Assembly: GCA_008330645.1 (NCBI GenBank)
Contig: VLTN01000009.1
Coordinates: forward strand, 496,001 to 560,000
DNA length: 64,000 nucleotides
Direction of reading: 5' to 3'
From: Cafeteria roenbergensis
Taxonomy: Eukaryota > Sar > Bigyra > Bicosoecida > Cafeteriaceae
Shown here: one piece after another, positions 43,672 to 55,300 of the stretch
Layout of the letters: every line of letters starts with the position of its first letter
Numbering within the stretch: the stretch's first letter is position 1
Position numbers and translations under genes: made by a program
Notes under the pieces: model-generated
Told to the model about the DNA's origin: nothing
What the model saw: only the letters and a program-made list of their open reading frames with translations
Database searches by the model: none

Positions 43672-43923
43672 TGTCTCCCAAGTTGTGCAGCCCTGCCTGT
43701 GTTGTGGTCGACGCAAAGGCCGCTCCTGGCCAGCTGCTGGCCGGCAGCGCCGCCAGCCGTGGCTGCTGCTACTGCCGCGGCCCGGGCACCCTTGCGCGGC
43801 GCCAATCGAGGGTAGCCCCCGCGCCAAACCAAGGGACACGCCCGTGCAGCGGCTGCCCGTGGCCGAAGGGTCTGGGTCGCGGGCGCGAACGCAGGCGTCC
43901 GTCCAGGCCGCGCAGCAGAACGA
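43672..43923. promoter_or_regulatory. Shared upstream region of a head-to-head gene pair
   Basis: A 252-bp gap between the ATGs of PCCB (minus) and the protein kinase (plus). No motif is identified. Confidence 0.4.
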
Positions 43924-46900
43924 ATGGAGGTTTCCAGGGTGACTGCTCACTCGGACGGCATCATCCACGTCGATGGCAAGCCCGCGTACCACGTGGTTTC
44001 TTTCATCGGGGACGGAAATGCCGGACGGGTGCACTCGGTGGAGCGCCTCGAGGACGGAGCAGTGAGCGACCGCGTCTGCAACGTTCGCGCTTGCAGCACG
44101 CGCTGTGCTGCCGTGGCGCCATGGCCGCCCCAGACCGCCCACCGCGCGGGAAAGCGACACTGTTGCGCGACTTTCAGCAAAATCCGTCCGCCTCCTGCGT
44201 TTCACGGGTGCTGTGCCGTGGCGTTCCCGGGAAGACGCGACGCCGTCCAGTCTGCGAGCAGCAAAGCTGGGAATGCGCGCCGCCGGGGAGTTCCTCTCGC
44301 CCCCCCCCCCACAGCCGTTCTGCGTCCCCCTTCGCCCCCGTGTTGTGCTCGCAGCTCTTGGCAATGAAGATGATTCATCCCATTTCGTACCGGCTGGTGT
44401 CTTCTGCTGCATTTGAGCGATGCATCGTTCTCACTCGAGTGAGCCTGTGGGGCCGCGAGCCGCGCCGCCGGGCAAATTGCTGCCCCAGCTCCGCCCCAGT
44501 CGGGCGGCAGCATCTCGTGGGAAGCCGCTTGTAACAATTAAGCGGGATGGGCGGATGGGTGTGGAGAGCAAACATGCTCCGCTTTGCCACGCGTCCTCCT
44601 TGCGAACGCGCTTTCCGCCGACGCAGGGAGCGGAGCTGGACCCAGCAGTTGCAACGGGCCAAGCCCCGATGCGGACGGAGAATGTGTGGTGGCTCTTGAA
44701 CTCTGCGACGCGAGCGGTGATTCCGACCTATTTCGACCCAGTTGCCAGCAGGCTCAAGGAGCTGACTCTGGATCGCTGCGTGGAGGTCTGGGGGTGGGAC
44801 CACTCGGCAATCGCTGACATCGAGGCTCGCCGGAACGAGCCGGTCGGCGGACAGCTCGGCCGCACGGTATGGTCCCCTCCGGGCAGCGGCGCGCAGCGCT
44901 CGGGGCTGGACCCGCCGCTTCCCGCCAACGTTGCCGGCTGGGCTTCGATCAAGGGGCAGAAGATCCCCATTCCGATCGTGCCACACAACTTTGCCAAGCT
45001 GGTCATGGCCCGCCGCACGATTTTCCGCGAGATCGCGGCGCTGGCGGCGCTGGGAGCCCATCCTCACATCATCAAGCTTCACAGCGTGCTGGAGCGAGTC
45101 GAGGCCAGCCGCACCTCCCTGTACCTTGTACTGGACCTCGCCTCGGGCGGCGAGCTTTTCGACCGGATCGCAGTCGGCGAAGGGTGCTCCGAGGCCGCGG
45201 CGCGATACTACTTCAGGCAGCTCCTTCGCGGGGTCAGTTTCTGCCACGAGCGGGGAGTGGTTCACCGGGACCTCAAGCCGGAGAACCTGCTCTTGGCAGA
45301 AGGGCGCGCCATGTCTGACAGCTCCAGCTCGGGCAGCGATTTGGAGGACGGAGCCCTCGTCCCAGCGGCGCTCTGGCAAGCCGAGGGCCAGCGACCGTCG
45401 AAATGGGGAGCGGGAGGGGGCAGGTGTCGGGCCGAGCCGCGCCGCTCGAACAGCAGAGACTCTTGCAGTAGCAGCCTCGGCGGGCGAGAGAGCAACCAGC
45501 CGACTGGTGCGCCCCGCTGCCGCGCTTCGCGCGGCAGGTCGGCTTGCCGGTCCCAGTCGTCGGAACGGGCGCGCCGCTCCTCCGGCGCCTCGCCTTGCCC
45601 TTCAATGCCCTCCCACCATGGCCCTGCGGCCCGCCACGGCAATCTCGACTCTCAACGAGAGAGGCGCAGGCCCTCCGCTCCGCTGCAGCCCCTTGCCAGG
45701 CTCCAGGCTGCGACTCGCGCGCAGTCATGGCAGCCGTCGCCCTGCCACTCTGACTCTGAGCAGCGTGCTTGTGACTCTGCCTCGCGCAGAGCGGGCGACC
45801 TGGCCCGGTCAACTGCGCCGGCGCCGGGGCGCCGCAGCAGGGGTCACGCCGAGCGCCGGGCCAAGCGCCTCGCTGCCCCTGACAGGCTCGTCGCTGGCCC
45901 GCCTGGGGCAGCTCACGGCTCCATCACCGCCACGTCGCACACCGCGCAGCGCGACGCCGCAGCGCGCCGCAGAGGCGGCGGCCGTCCGGGTCGCTCAGCC
46001 CGCGCCCGACAGGGCCTGCCGGACTGGATCCGGGACGAGGACGACGCGGAGGAGGAGGCCGCCCAGGCGCAAGAGGACGCAAGGGCACTGGCTTCGCTCA
46101 GCAACGCGGCTCGTCCTCGCGCCGCGCCTGAGCCGAGAGAGGAGGGCGCAGCCTCCGCCTCTGGAGCACCCGCGGTCAAGGTGAATCACGGCGACGACCG
46201 TGGCGAGGACGACGACACTCACGGTCCGCGACCCCTGCTCGCCTCGCATGTTACCTCTGCACACGCGGCGCCGCCAGGGCTGGACGGCGGGGCGCTTGAC
46301 GGCCCGGCCGGGAGCCGGCCCGGTCCCGCCGCTGCCGATTCCTGGCCGGGCGCCTGCAACGACCCTGTCCGTGACCTCGACTTTGGCTTCCCGGACACAG
46401 AGGAAGGCGCGTGGCGGGAGGAGGCAGGCTGCCTGAAGATCGCGGACTTCGGGCTTTCGGCGCTGCACGCCGTGGCAGCCGAGGCCACTTCTGGCAGCGT
46501 GGCAACGTCCGTTGCAGCAGCGGCCTCTGGTGTCGGCGCTGCCATCGGCAGCACCAGTGGCGGGAACCCGTCTCTGGCCCCTGGCCCCGGGCACTCCCAG
46601 TCGTCGACCGCTCCTCCCGACAGCCCGAGCTATCGCGCCGGCCACACCCTCTTGCCCCTTCACACGCCCCCCTCCAGGGCCCTCGAGCCGCTCCCCGAGC
46701 ACACCCCCGCCAAGGGCAGAGGTGGGTCGCTGCCTCCCAACTCGCCCGCCCTGGATCCCGCGCTCACCCCTCTTGCCCGCCTGGCGTCCGTCGTGGGATC
46801 GCCATACTACACTGCCCCTGAGGTCTCTTCCAACGGCGGGGCGGGCTATGACGGGCGAAAGGCCGACGCCTGGTCCTGCGGCGTGATCCTGTTCGCCCTG

Positions 46901-49018
46901 CTCACAGGCGGCATGCCTTTTGCCAACGACCTGCGGCAGTGTCCACGGTTCAGAGGCTTTTGCGCGTGGGCGTGCGATCGCAAGGCGGCGGTCGAGCGGC
47001 GAAGGGCCTGCCTGGCCGAGCGCGAGGAGGCAGCTGGGCCGGGCGCCCCCGAGCGGGAAGATGCGCTTCCGCCCGTGCTCCCTGTGCCCGAGTGGCTCTT
47101 CCCAAGCAGGGTGTCGCTCAGCGCGAGGCGGGTCGTCGCGGCCCTGCTGGACCCAGACCCCTCCACGCGGCTGTCCGTGAAAGACGCGCTGCTGTCCCGC
47201 TGGATGCGCAGTCCAGCCAAAGCGGCCCAGCGGCGTAAGGCCCGAGCCGCCGAGCGGGCCCGCCGCCTTCGTGCAGCCGTGGCTGGGGGGGCGGCCAGCC
47301 TCGATGGGGCAGCAGGTCCTTCTCCGGACGCAGGCGGAGCCCAGGCAACACCAGCCACCGCCGCTGCTGCTGCCGCTGCTGCGACGGCCGCTGGGGCCGC
47401 CACGGTCGCTGCTCCCGGTGCCGCTTGCGTTGCAGCCCCTGCCACTGCTCCCGCCGCAGCCGCTCTGGCTGGCGGCGCCGCCCAGCACATCGCTGCTGCG
47501 CCGCCGCATGCCTCCCCTGACGAGGAGGCGGCAACTCGGCCCGGCCTGCTGCCAGAGGGCGGGAAGGAGGAGCCGCCCATCGGCAGCGTGGGGCCGGACG
47601 CCCTCAGCTGCCCCTCTCGCGCCTCCCGAGCCGCGGCCGCCCAGCCCAGCAATGCCTACCCTGGACTCGTCAGCACCGGATTCAGCGGCCACCTCCCGCC
47701 CGACCTGGAGCTGGGGGATTGCGCATCCCCCGCGGGATCCTCGGCGATCGCGCGGCCCGCCGCCACCCGCCCGTTGAGGGAGACCAGCGCACCGGTGTCC
47801 CTCCTGGCGTCAGCTGCAGCGCGGGGCCTGGCACAAGGCTCGGCCAACTTGAGCCTTGGCACCGTCTCGTCCGCGCCTTCCCAGCAAACCCTGCGCTCTG
47901 CGGCAGGGCAGGCAAGCTCGGGCTTGGCCCCCCACCGCGCCTCGGCCCAGCTGACTGCGCTGGTGCGCCACAGCCCGCTGCTTCCGAGCGGGGACCCATC
48001 GGCCCGCCCAGGCCGCGCTCTGTCGCTGCTTTCGTCGGCAAGCCGCGCCCAGGCCCCGCTCGCCCTCCCTGACATGTGCCGACCCGGCCCTCTCGGGGAC
48101 GGCTCCGCGGGGGTCGGCAGCGCCCTCACTGGCGACTCCGCCTCGCCGGGGGAGCGATCGCCTTGTTCCACCGGCAGGGGACACAGCAGCTCGGCCTCGG
48201 CTTCGGACGCGGGAACCGCAGGAGGGGCCTCGCAGCAGCCGGGCTCGGGATCGACCTCCCGCCAGACCATCATGCCCGCGTCGGGGCTGAGCCCTGGCCT
48301 CCGAGGCATCCAAGGCCTTCGGGCCCGAGCGTCAGGCGCTCCTCGCCGAGAGCCCCTCCGGGAGCGCAGCCCCAGCGCAAACGGGCCAGAGTTGGCGGCT
48401 GCCATTGGCCGCGCGTCGGGTGGGACCGCCGGCGCCCCGCACACAAGGCTGCGCCACGGCGACAGCCCGTCTGTCTTCTTGTCCACAGCTGGAGGCGACC
48501 GGCTGGAACCGTTCCACGGCTCCAGCAACCTTCGCTCCACGCGGTTCGCCACAACCACGCCCGTGGCAGTTGCGCTGAGCCGCATCACTGACTCGCTGCG
48601 AAAGGTTCTCCTGGCCAGCCTCGAGCGCCTTGATGTGCCGCCAGCTCACTCAGCCCCCGAGGCCCGCCAGTCGCCGAGCGGCCGCGGCAGCCTCGGCCTC
48701 GCTTGCGAAGACGAGGCGCCCATCATTGGCCAGGCGGCAAAGCCAAGAGCGGGGCCCGCAGGAGAGTTGTCGGTCGACACAGACTGGGAGCGCGGCGTCA
48801 GCTGCATCAGCGTCGCCGCGCCCGGAGGCGGCGGACGGGCCATTGAGCTGGCGAGAGTGCAGCTCTTCCGCGCGCCCGACGACACCGACGACGGCGTGTC
48901 CAACACGCTGATCGCGGAGCTGCGGAGGGGGGTCGGCATGACTGCGCTTGAATTCAACGCCGCCGTGGCCGCCGCGACCGTCTCACTGCGTTGCTTGATG
49001 GACTTGCAAGCCCTGTGA
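43924..49018 (+). CDS. Ser/Thr protein kinase (CAMK/SNF1-like) with huge insertions in the catalytic domain
   Basis: Exons 43924-44061, 44355-44438 and 44627-49018, joined by phase-0 introns of 293 and 188 bp (GTGAGC...CGCAG), give 1,537 residues. Exon 1 supplies the glycine loop (FIGDGNAGRV, Gly29/31/34). Exon 2 supplies the ATP-binding lysine (LLAMKMI, Lys51). Exon 3 has the C-helix (TIFREIAALAALGAHPHIIK), hinge (YLVLDLASGGELFDRI), catalytic loop HRDLKPENLL (Asp289), CLKIADFGLSAL (Asp681), VGSPYYTAPE (804-806) and KADAWSCGVILFALLTGGMPF. All catalytic residues are present, so it should be active. About 385 Ser/Arg/Ala-rich residues separate the catalytic loop from DFG, where about 15 are normal, and about 120 separate DFG from APE. 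The C-terminal 600 residues are mostly disordered, ending in a short folded-looking block (VQLFRAPDDTDDGVSNTLI) that may be a regulatory domain. The substrate is unknown. Confidence 0.82.
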
Positions 49019-49312
49019 GCCAAGCTGGCTTTGGAAGCGCCCCTGCTGCATCGCTTGCGACGCCGAAGCCCCCCCCGCTCGCACACAGCAAACCCAACGA
49101 GACTTTTATGCATTGACCGGGGCTGCTGTCCCCAAGCACGGCGCGGGCGGTCTGGGCAGCATTGGCAACTCTGCATCTGCGACGGCAGCGCGCTCCGTCG
49201 AGCGCGCACACTCTCCCGTGGCCCGGGCCCAGGCCGCAGCGGTTTCCCCGGCCCACGACGGGTGCCCGAGCGCGACTGGAAACGGCAAGAGGACCGACCA
49301 GCGGGGTCCGCC
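49019..49312. other. Intergenic between kinase and giant NACHT gene
   Basis: A 294-bp gap between two plus-strand genes. The frame of the downstream gene stays open back to at least 49250 without another ATG, so part of this could be coding or 5' UTR. Confidence 0.45.
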
Positions 49313-52300
49313 ATGGCGACCAAGCGGGCGCGCGAGGGGAGGGCTTCGCGCAGCTCGCAGCAAGGCCTCAATGCCGCCTTGGTTAGCAGCACGGGGGGTG
49401 GCCGGGAGGCTTTGGACGCCCTTCGGTCCCTCACCACCGGGGAGGCGGCCCGGGCGCCGGCCGCGGTGTCGGACCGATTCGAGCGAGCTGCAGTTGCGTC
49501 GCGGCCGCTGACGCCGGCGTCCCTCTTTGTGCCCTTTGCTCCTCGAGAGCTCGACCGGCTGGCGTCAACCTCCCGTCCCAGGTTTTCGTCGAGCGGTCGG
49601 CTCGGCTCGGCAACCGGCACGGCTCGTTCTGCGCTGGGGGGCAGCTCGAGCGGCAGCGTTGCTGGGCGCGCTGCAACGGCGAGCGCGGCGTTCTTGCCTC
49701 GCTCCCGCGGCGGCTCCCTTGCACCCTCGCACCGCGCGGAGCCCTCGCTTCGTGCGGGTTCGTCTGGGATGCCATCGCCGCTCAGGGGAGCGCGCGTGGG
49801 CGAGGGAGGTGCAGAAAGCGGGGAGGAGTCCTCTCGGATGCTTGGCGCGCTGTTGGGCATTGCCTCACGGGACGCCGGGCCTGCAAGCAGCCAGCGAGGG
49901 CGGCAACGTGCGACCCACGAGCGTGGCCCGGCCCTCGCATCCGCGCGGTGGGCCAGCGCGTCCCAGCTGCCTCCTGCGTCTCCGCTGCGAGCAAGCACCG
50001 CGTCCCTCCGCACGACAGGGACTCCCATCCGAAGGGGCGGCTCAATGGCCGCGCTGCCGCCCAGGGGGCGTGGCAGTGCCGGCCCACCGTCTTCCGAAGG
50101 CCCCGTGGCGTGGGCTGGCGCAACGCAGCAGCCCACTAGCATTGCGCAGCGCCGGCACCGATCGCAGCCGCCGCAGCTGCGGACGGTGTCTTCTGCTCCG
50201 CTGGGAGGGCTGGGCGGCGCCGTGGCCGCAACCCCTGGTGGCACTGTGCTGCACGGTGCCAGTCAAGACGCCGGTGCAGCCCTGCTTGCCATGCGGCTCG
50301 CCAAAGCGGCCGGGCCGGACCGGGAGGCTGTCCCGCCCCGCACCAGCTTCCCCGGGCAAGGGGCATCGCCGGCCGAGGCCAAGGACGCTGAGCAAAGCTC
50401 GGAGAGCACGCCTGCCTCCGCGCTGCCCCCCTGGGTGCGCGCCCACCCCACGTTCACCTCCGCCAGCAGGTTCTCGCTCTCCGCCGTTGTGGCCAGGCGC
50501 GACGCAGCCGCGGTGGCCGTCGAGCGGATGGCGCGGGCCGCGGCCACACTCTCGTCCGATGACGCGGCGCCCCTCACGCCGACCTCGGCGGCTGAGGCCG
50601 CCACCGGGCGGCAGGAGCGGTGGGTGGCACACGTGGCAGCTGGCTCTCCCGAGGCAAAACCGCGCTTCTCAGCTCCCAGAGAGCCGCTGGAGCAGCTGCA
50701 GCAGGCCGCTCTCCGCGCTGAGACGGACAGTGCGCTGCGCGCGGCGTCGAGCTCGACCATTCTTCACTCCGCACACTCCCACCTCGCCCCCTTGGCGGCG
50801 GCCAAAGCGACCACGCGCAAGGCCGCGGCAGACCCCGCAACTGCGGCGGCGCTCGCTGAGGCGGCCCCAGCGCGCCTCTCGCTCGGCGCCTCCCTGGTCT
50901 TTGCCGACGCCATCGCGGCGGGAGGGCTGCCGGGGAAGCTGCGCGGCAAAGCAGCCAGGCGCCCGTCCCTGTTCGTGCCTGCCGCCCAGGCTGGGAAGCA
51001 CCCGATCGTTGTGTTTGCCAAGTCGGCTGCGGCCAAGGCTGCCCGCCGTCGCACGACACGGAGCAGAGGCATGTCGTCGAAAATGGGGCTGCGGGGGCGG
51101 ACTTTGAGCGCGGACGTTCGTAGCGGCAGGCGCCCGGATGGCCTCGCTGCGGACACCGGGCGCGCCTTTGGCGCGGGGAGCCACGACTGGTCAAGCAGCG
51201 GCTCGTGGTCGTCCGAGGGCTCGCAGTCGCTGGCAGGGCTCTTGCCCGAGGGCAGCAGCCAGGCTGCGAGCGAGGCGACCGGCATTGAGGTCGGGAGCGA
51301 CGCGGGCGGCGGCGATTCGGCTGGCGACGGCAGCAGCGTTGGGAGCGGGCACCGCAGCGGGCGAGGGAGCGCGAGGAGGAGCCGTCGGCGCGGCAGCAGT
51401 GCGTCCTCGGTGCAGCACGGCAAGGAGCACGGGGGCGCGAGGCGCCGTCGGCGCGGCAGCATCTGGGGGCCCGAGGCCGGGGCGGCAGCCGCCGGGGGTC
51501 GTGGTGATCTCGTCCGCGGAACGGGCGGGCGGTCGCAATCCGCGGCAGACACCGGCTCAGACTCGGGAGGAAGCGGCCGCGCAGGTGCTGCTTGGACGCC
51601 CCGCTCTCCCTCGTCGGGATCCGGATCCGACGGTGCGGGAAGGGCGGCTCCAAAGGGGGAGGAGGCGCCCAAGGCCGGGAGGCCGGCCAACCTGCTGGCC
51701 CCGCCGAGCAACGCCTCCAGCCTGAGCGACGACGGCCCCGCCGCGTCGGCGCTGGAGCGGCAGCGCCGGGCCCGCGGTCGCGCCACGTCGGCGGCCTCGG
51801 CCGCCTTGCCTTTGGCCCGGTCAGAGTCCGAGCCAGGCATGGGGGCGAGCCTTCGCCTTCGGGACGGATCCGTCGTCAGCCTCGCGGCCCTCGACCATGA
51901 GTTGCTCCAGCAGGGCGGGGAGGCGGGGACCGGAGGGCCGCTGGGCTCTGCCGGCGGCAAGCCGCCGGGAACCGGAGGGGGGGCGCAGCTGCAGTCGCGG
52001 CCTCAGAGCCTCCTGGGAGGCCGCGCCGGCGCGCAAGCGGCAGGGGACCCGCAGGGCATGCTGTCTGAGAGCATGACGACGGAGCTGGCCGAGGCGGAGC
52101 GCCTGCTGCAGCGGGCCTTGGTGACGAGGAGCCGCGCGAGGGGTCTGGAGCACGCGCACACGAAGCGCGCGATCGACGACCTCATGCGCGTGTACGTGCT
52201 TCAGCGGCGGCGCATCGAGGCGGACGAGCTCCGGGACGCAACGGCAGAGCATGTGTCGGCCTTGGCTCGCACAATCGACGCCGCTGACAGGGCGGACAGG

Positions 52301-55300
52301 GTGCGCAGGGTGCGGCGGGGCCTGCTTCTCGCGTCGAAGAGCGCCGCCGCTGCGATCCTGCTGCAGCGGGACGTGGCTGCTGAAGCGGGCGGGGACGAGG
52401 GGAGACGGGAGCGGGAGCTGAAGCGACCCCCGGTGAGGCGGATCCAGCACCGCATTCCTGGCATGGACCGGGGAGCCGCAGGTGCTGGGGCCAGCGCGCT
52501 CAGGATGCCAGGAGCGGCCGTAGCGTCGGGCGTGAACGGCCTCGCTGCCCAGCTCCGCGCAAGCGCCCACGCTGGAGGTGGCACGGCAGTTGCTGCTGCG
52601 CGCCCGGCCTCTGCCGCGGCTGGGGCGAGCGCCCTTGCGGAGCGCCTTGGGCTCGGCGCGACGACGGGCAGCACCGCCTCTGCAGCAAGCCACTCAGCGG
52701 CCATTGCTACGGAGGTCAGCGGGGCGCGCGCTGCCGGCTTCGCCGCAGGCATGCGCGACTCCTTCACCGCCTCGGCTGGAGGCAAGTCCGGGGGAAAGGC
52801 CGGGGTCGGCCCGGTGGGCGCAAGAGGGAACACAGCCGCTTTCTTGGCCTCTCCTGCAGGCTCCGCTGGAGTGGGGGCTGCACCCGCCGATAGCCAAGAG
52901 CCGCACGGGGCCGTGGCCAGTGCCGCTGCTCTCGCAGCAGAAGCAGCACCAGCAGCAGCAACGCCACCGGCCGAAGTTGAGCGAGCTCTGAACGTTCCCA
53001 AGGCTGGGGGTGGGACCTTGCTGGGCGAGGGACGCAAGGCGCTGGCCGCAGCAGCGGCGGTGGCGCGGGCGGCAGAAGCGGCTGCGCGTGCAAAGCGGCG
53101 GCAGGCGAGACTGGGCATGGCTGCGGCGGCGCGAGCCACTGCGGGCGAGCGCGACGCTGACTCGCTCGCTATGCAGGCGCAGGCGCAGCTGCAAGGCGGG
53201 GATGCAAGAGCTGCCGCTGCAGCGGCGAGAGAGGCCCTGCGAGTGCGCCCGGGCGACTCAGAGGCATTGGAGGCGTTCGCCGCCTCGCTGCGCGCGATGG
53301 CAACGGCCACTCGCCGGCAGTGGCTGCGCGTCCGAGCGGCGCTCAAGGCGCCCCATCGCCTCGTCATCGGCGAGCCGCTGGTGATCCACGCCGCGTGCCA
53401 GAGGGTCGCCGGTCGGGGCCAAGGACGGCACGCCGAGCGAGCCGTGGGAGCGCCACCCGTGAGCGACTGGATTGGGGTGTTCCGCGTTGAGCGACCGAGC
53501 CGGCAGCCCGGGGGACTCGCCACCGGGGCGGGCGGCGGCGCCGGCGAAGACGAAGACGTGCCCGAGGAGGACGACGAAGGCGACTCCGCCGCGCTGGGCC
53601 AGCTTGCGGCCCTCGCTGGGGACGTCCGCATGGCCAAGGCTGCGGCGGCAGGCAGCACAAAAGCAGCGGCCCAGCGGCGCTCACGCTCCGGCCCGGCAGG
53701 TCGGGCCCCAGCTGTCGACACCTCGGGCGCGAGCATGGGTTTGGAATCGCAAGGCAGCGGACCGCCGCGGCGCCGGGCCCCGCAAGCTCCAGCGCCGGGG
53801 CCGCGGTCGCGCTCCCAGTCGCCCCTGTCGTCTCCAAAGGGAGCTGCGGGCGGCCGGGCTGCAGCCGAGCCAACTATCGTCGCGCCCAGAGGGCGATTCC
53901 GCCCTCGTGGCGGCACAGCCACGCTCGGGCCGTCCACTGCCACTGGCTCCCTGTGGCCCGTGGTGATGTCCCGCGATGGCGGCAGGATTCGGCGTGTCAT
54001 TGCTCCCAACACGTTCTTGCAGCGAGCCGCCAGCCAATGGCGCGACCGCGACCCAGCAACGCTTGCAGGAGAGGACACTTCTGACAGCGACGGCCAGGGC
54101 GCTGAATGCGACCTGGGGCATGCGGCGCAGCTACGCGCTCGGGCACTGCTCCGCCAGCAGCGGCAGCTTCCTCGCCAGACCGACGCTGGCGTCGCTGGTG
54201 CCGCCGAGGTCGCAGGTGTGGGGCGCCCCGCGCGCGTCGCCGGAGCCCGTTCCCCAGGGGGTTTCGACCGCCCTGCCAGCAACAGCGGGACCAGCGATGG
54301 CGGCAGCAGGAGCAGCAGCTCTGACAGCGATGACGCCAGCACAAGCTCCATGTCGCAGTCGGCCTTGTCGGCCATCGAAGGGGCAGGATCCCCGGCTCGG
54401 CGCTCCGCCAGCCGGAGGAACGCCCTCGCGGCGAAGTCGGGTTGGGGAGCTGGCTCGGAGGACGCAAGCGCAAGCGACAGCGGCTCGGACGCCGAGCACG
54501 ACCCCATGTGGGCAGCAGTTGTCCGCCGCCTCAGGAGGCCGCCCCCGCCTCAGCCCCCGCCGCCGCGCCGCCAGCTCTCGGAAGGCAATGCTGCGGGGCA
54601 GTCGCCAGGCGGCTCTGCCCCGCTTGCGTCGCCGGTGCAAGACCGATCTGCAGTTTGCGACTTTGGCGACGGGTGCCCAAACGCCCAGGAGACGCTCGTC
54701 GCTTGGGCCGCCCTGCCGTTCAGCGAGGCGGGCGACACCCAGCGCGTCACGTTTGCGACTGCCCTTCGCGAGCCCGGGAGCTACCGGATCCGGCTCATGC
54801 TCGCTGGGTCCAGCGTGGCGGCGGGCAGCCCGTGCTCCGTGCGCGTGAGGCATGTGGAAGCGGCCGTCCGCGCTCCAGCCAGAGTGCTCGCGGGAGAGGG
54901 AGTGTCCTTTCGCTTCGCGTTTGGCTTCTCGCGCAAGCGCCACACCGCAGACGTGTGGGCGGGGCTGTTCGTCGTGCCCCCGCAAGCCGGCTCCCACTGG
55001 TCGGGGCTGGCGACCGCGGTCGCCATGGCCGAGCTCGGACCCTCTCGCCGGGACACGCGGGCTGCGACCGCCGCTGCCTCCAACGCTCGAAGCGGAGGGG
55101 CAGCCGAGGACGACGCTTCTGCTTCGGCCGCTGCGGCGGCGGGCGGCGCAGGCCAGCCACCGCTGCTATCCGGTCGCCGGCCCTACCTGGAGTCGCCCTA
55201 CGACCCAACGAGGCCTGTTGCTGCCGTGTCGCTCGGAAGCAGGAGCCAAGGTCGAGCCCGGTTCCGAGCGCACCCGCTCTACCCGGGCACCTACCAGATC

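Noticed and set aside
52201-54507. Minus-strand open frame of 768 codons, and other long minus frames (for example 48646-50244, 50764-51960, 56287-57726, 58285-59715) opposite the kinase 3' end and the NACHT gene
   Set aside because: They lack domains and are broken into pieces, while the plus frame is continuous for 14.7 kb and holds Walker motifs.
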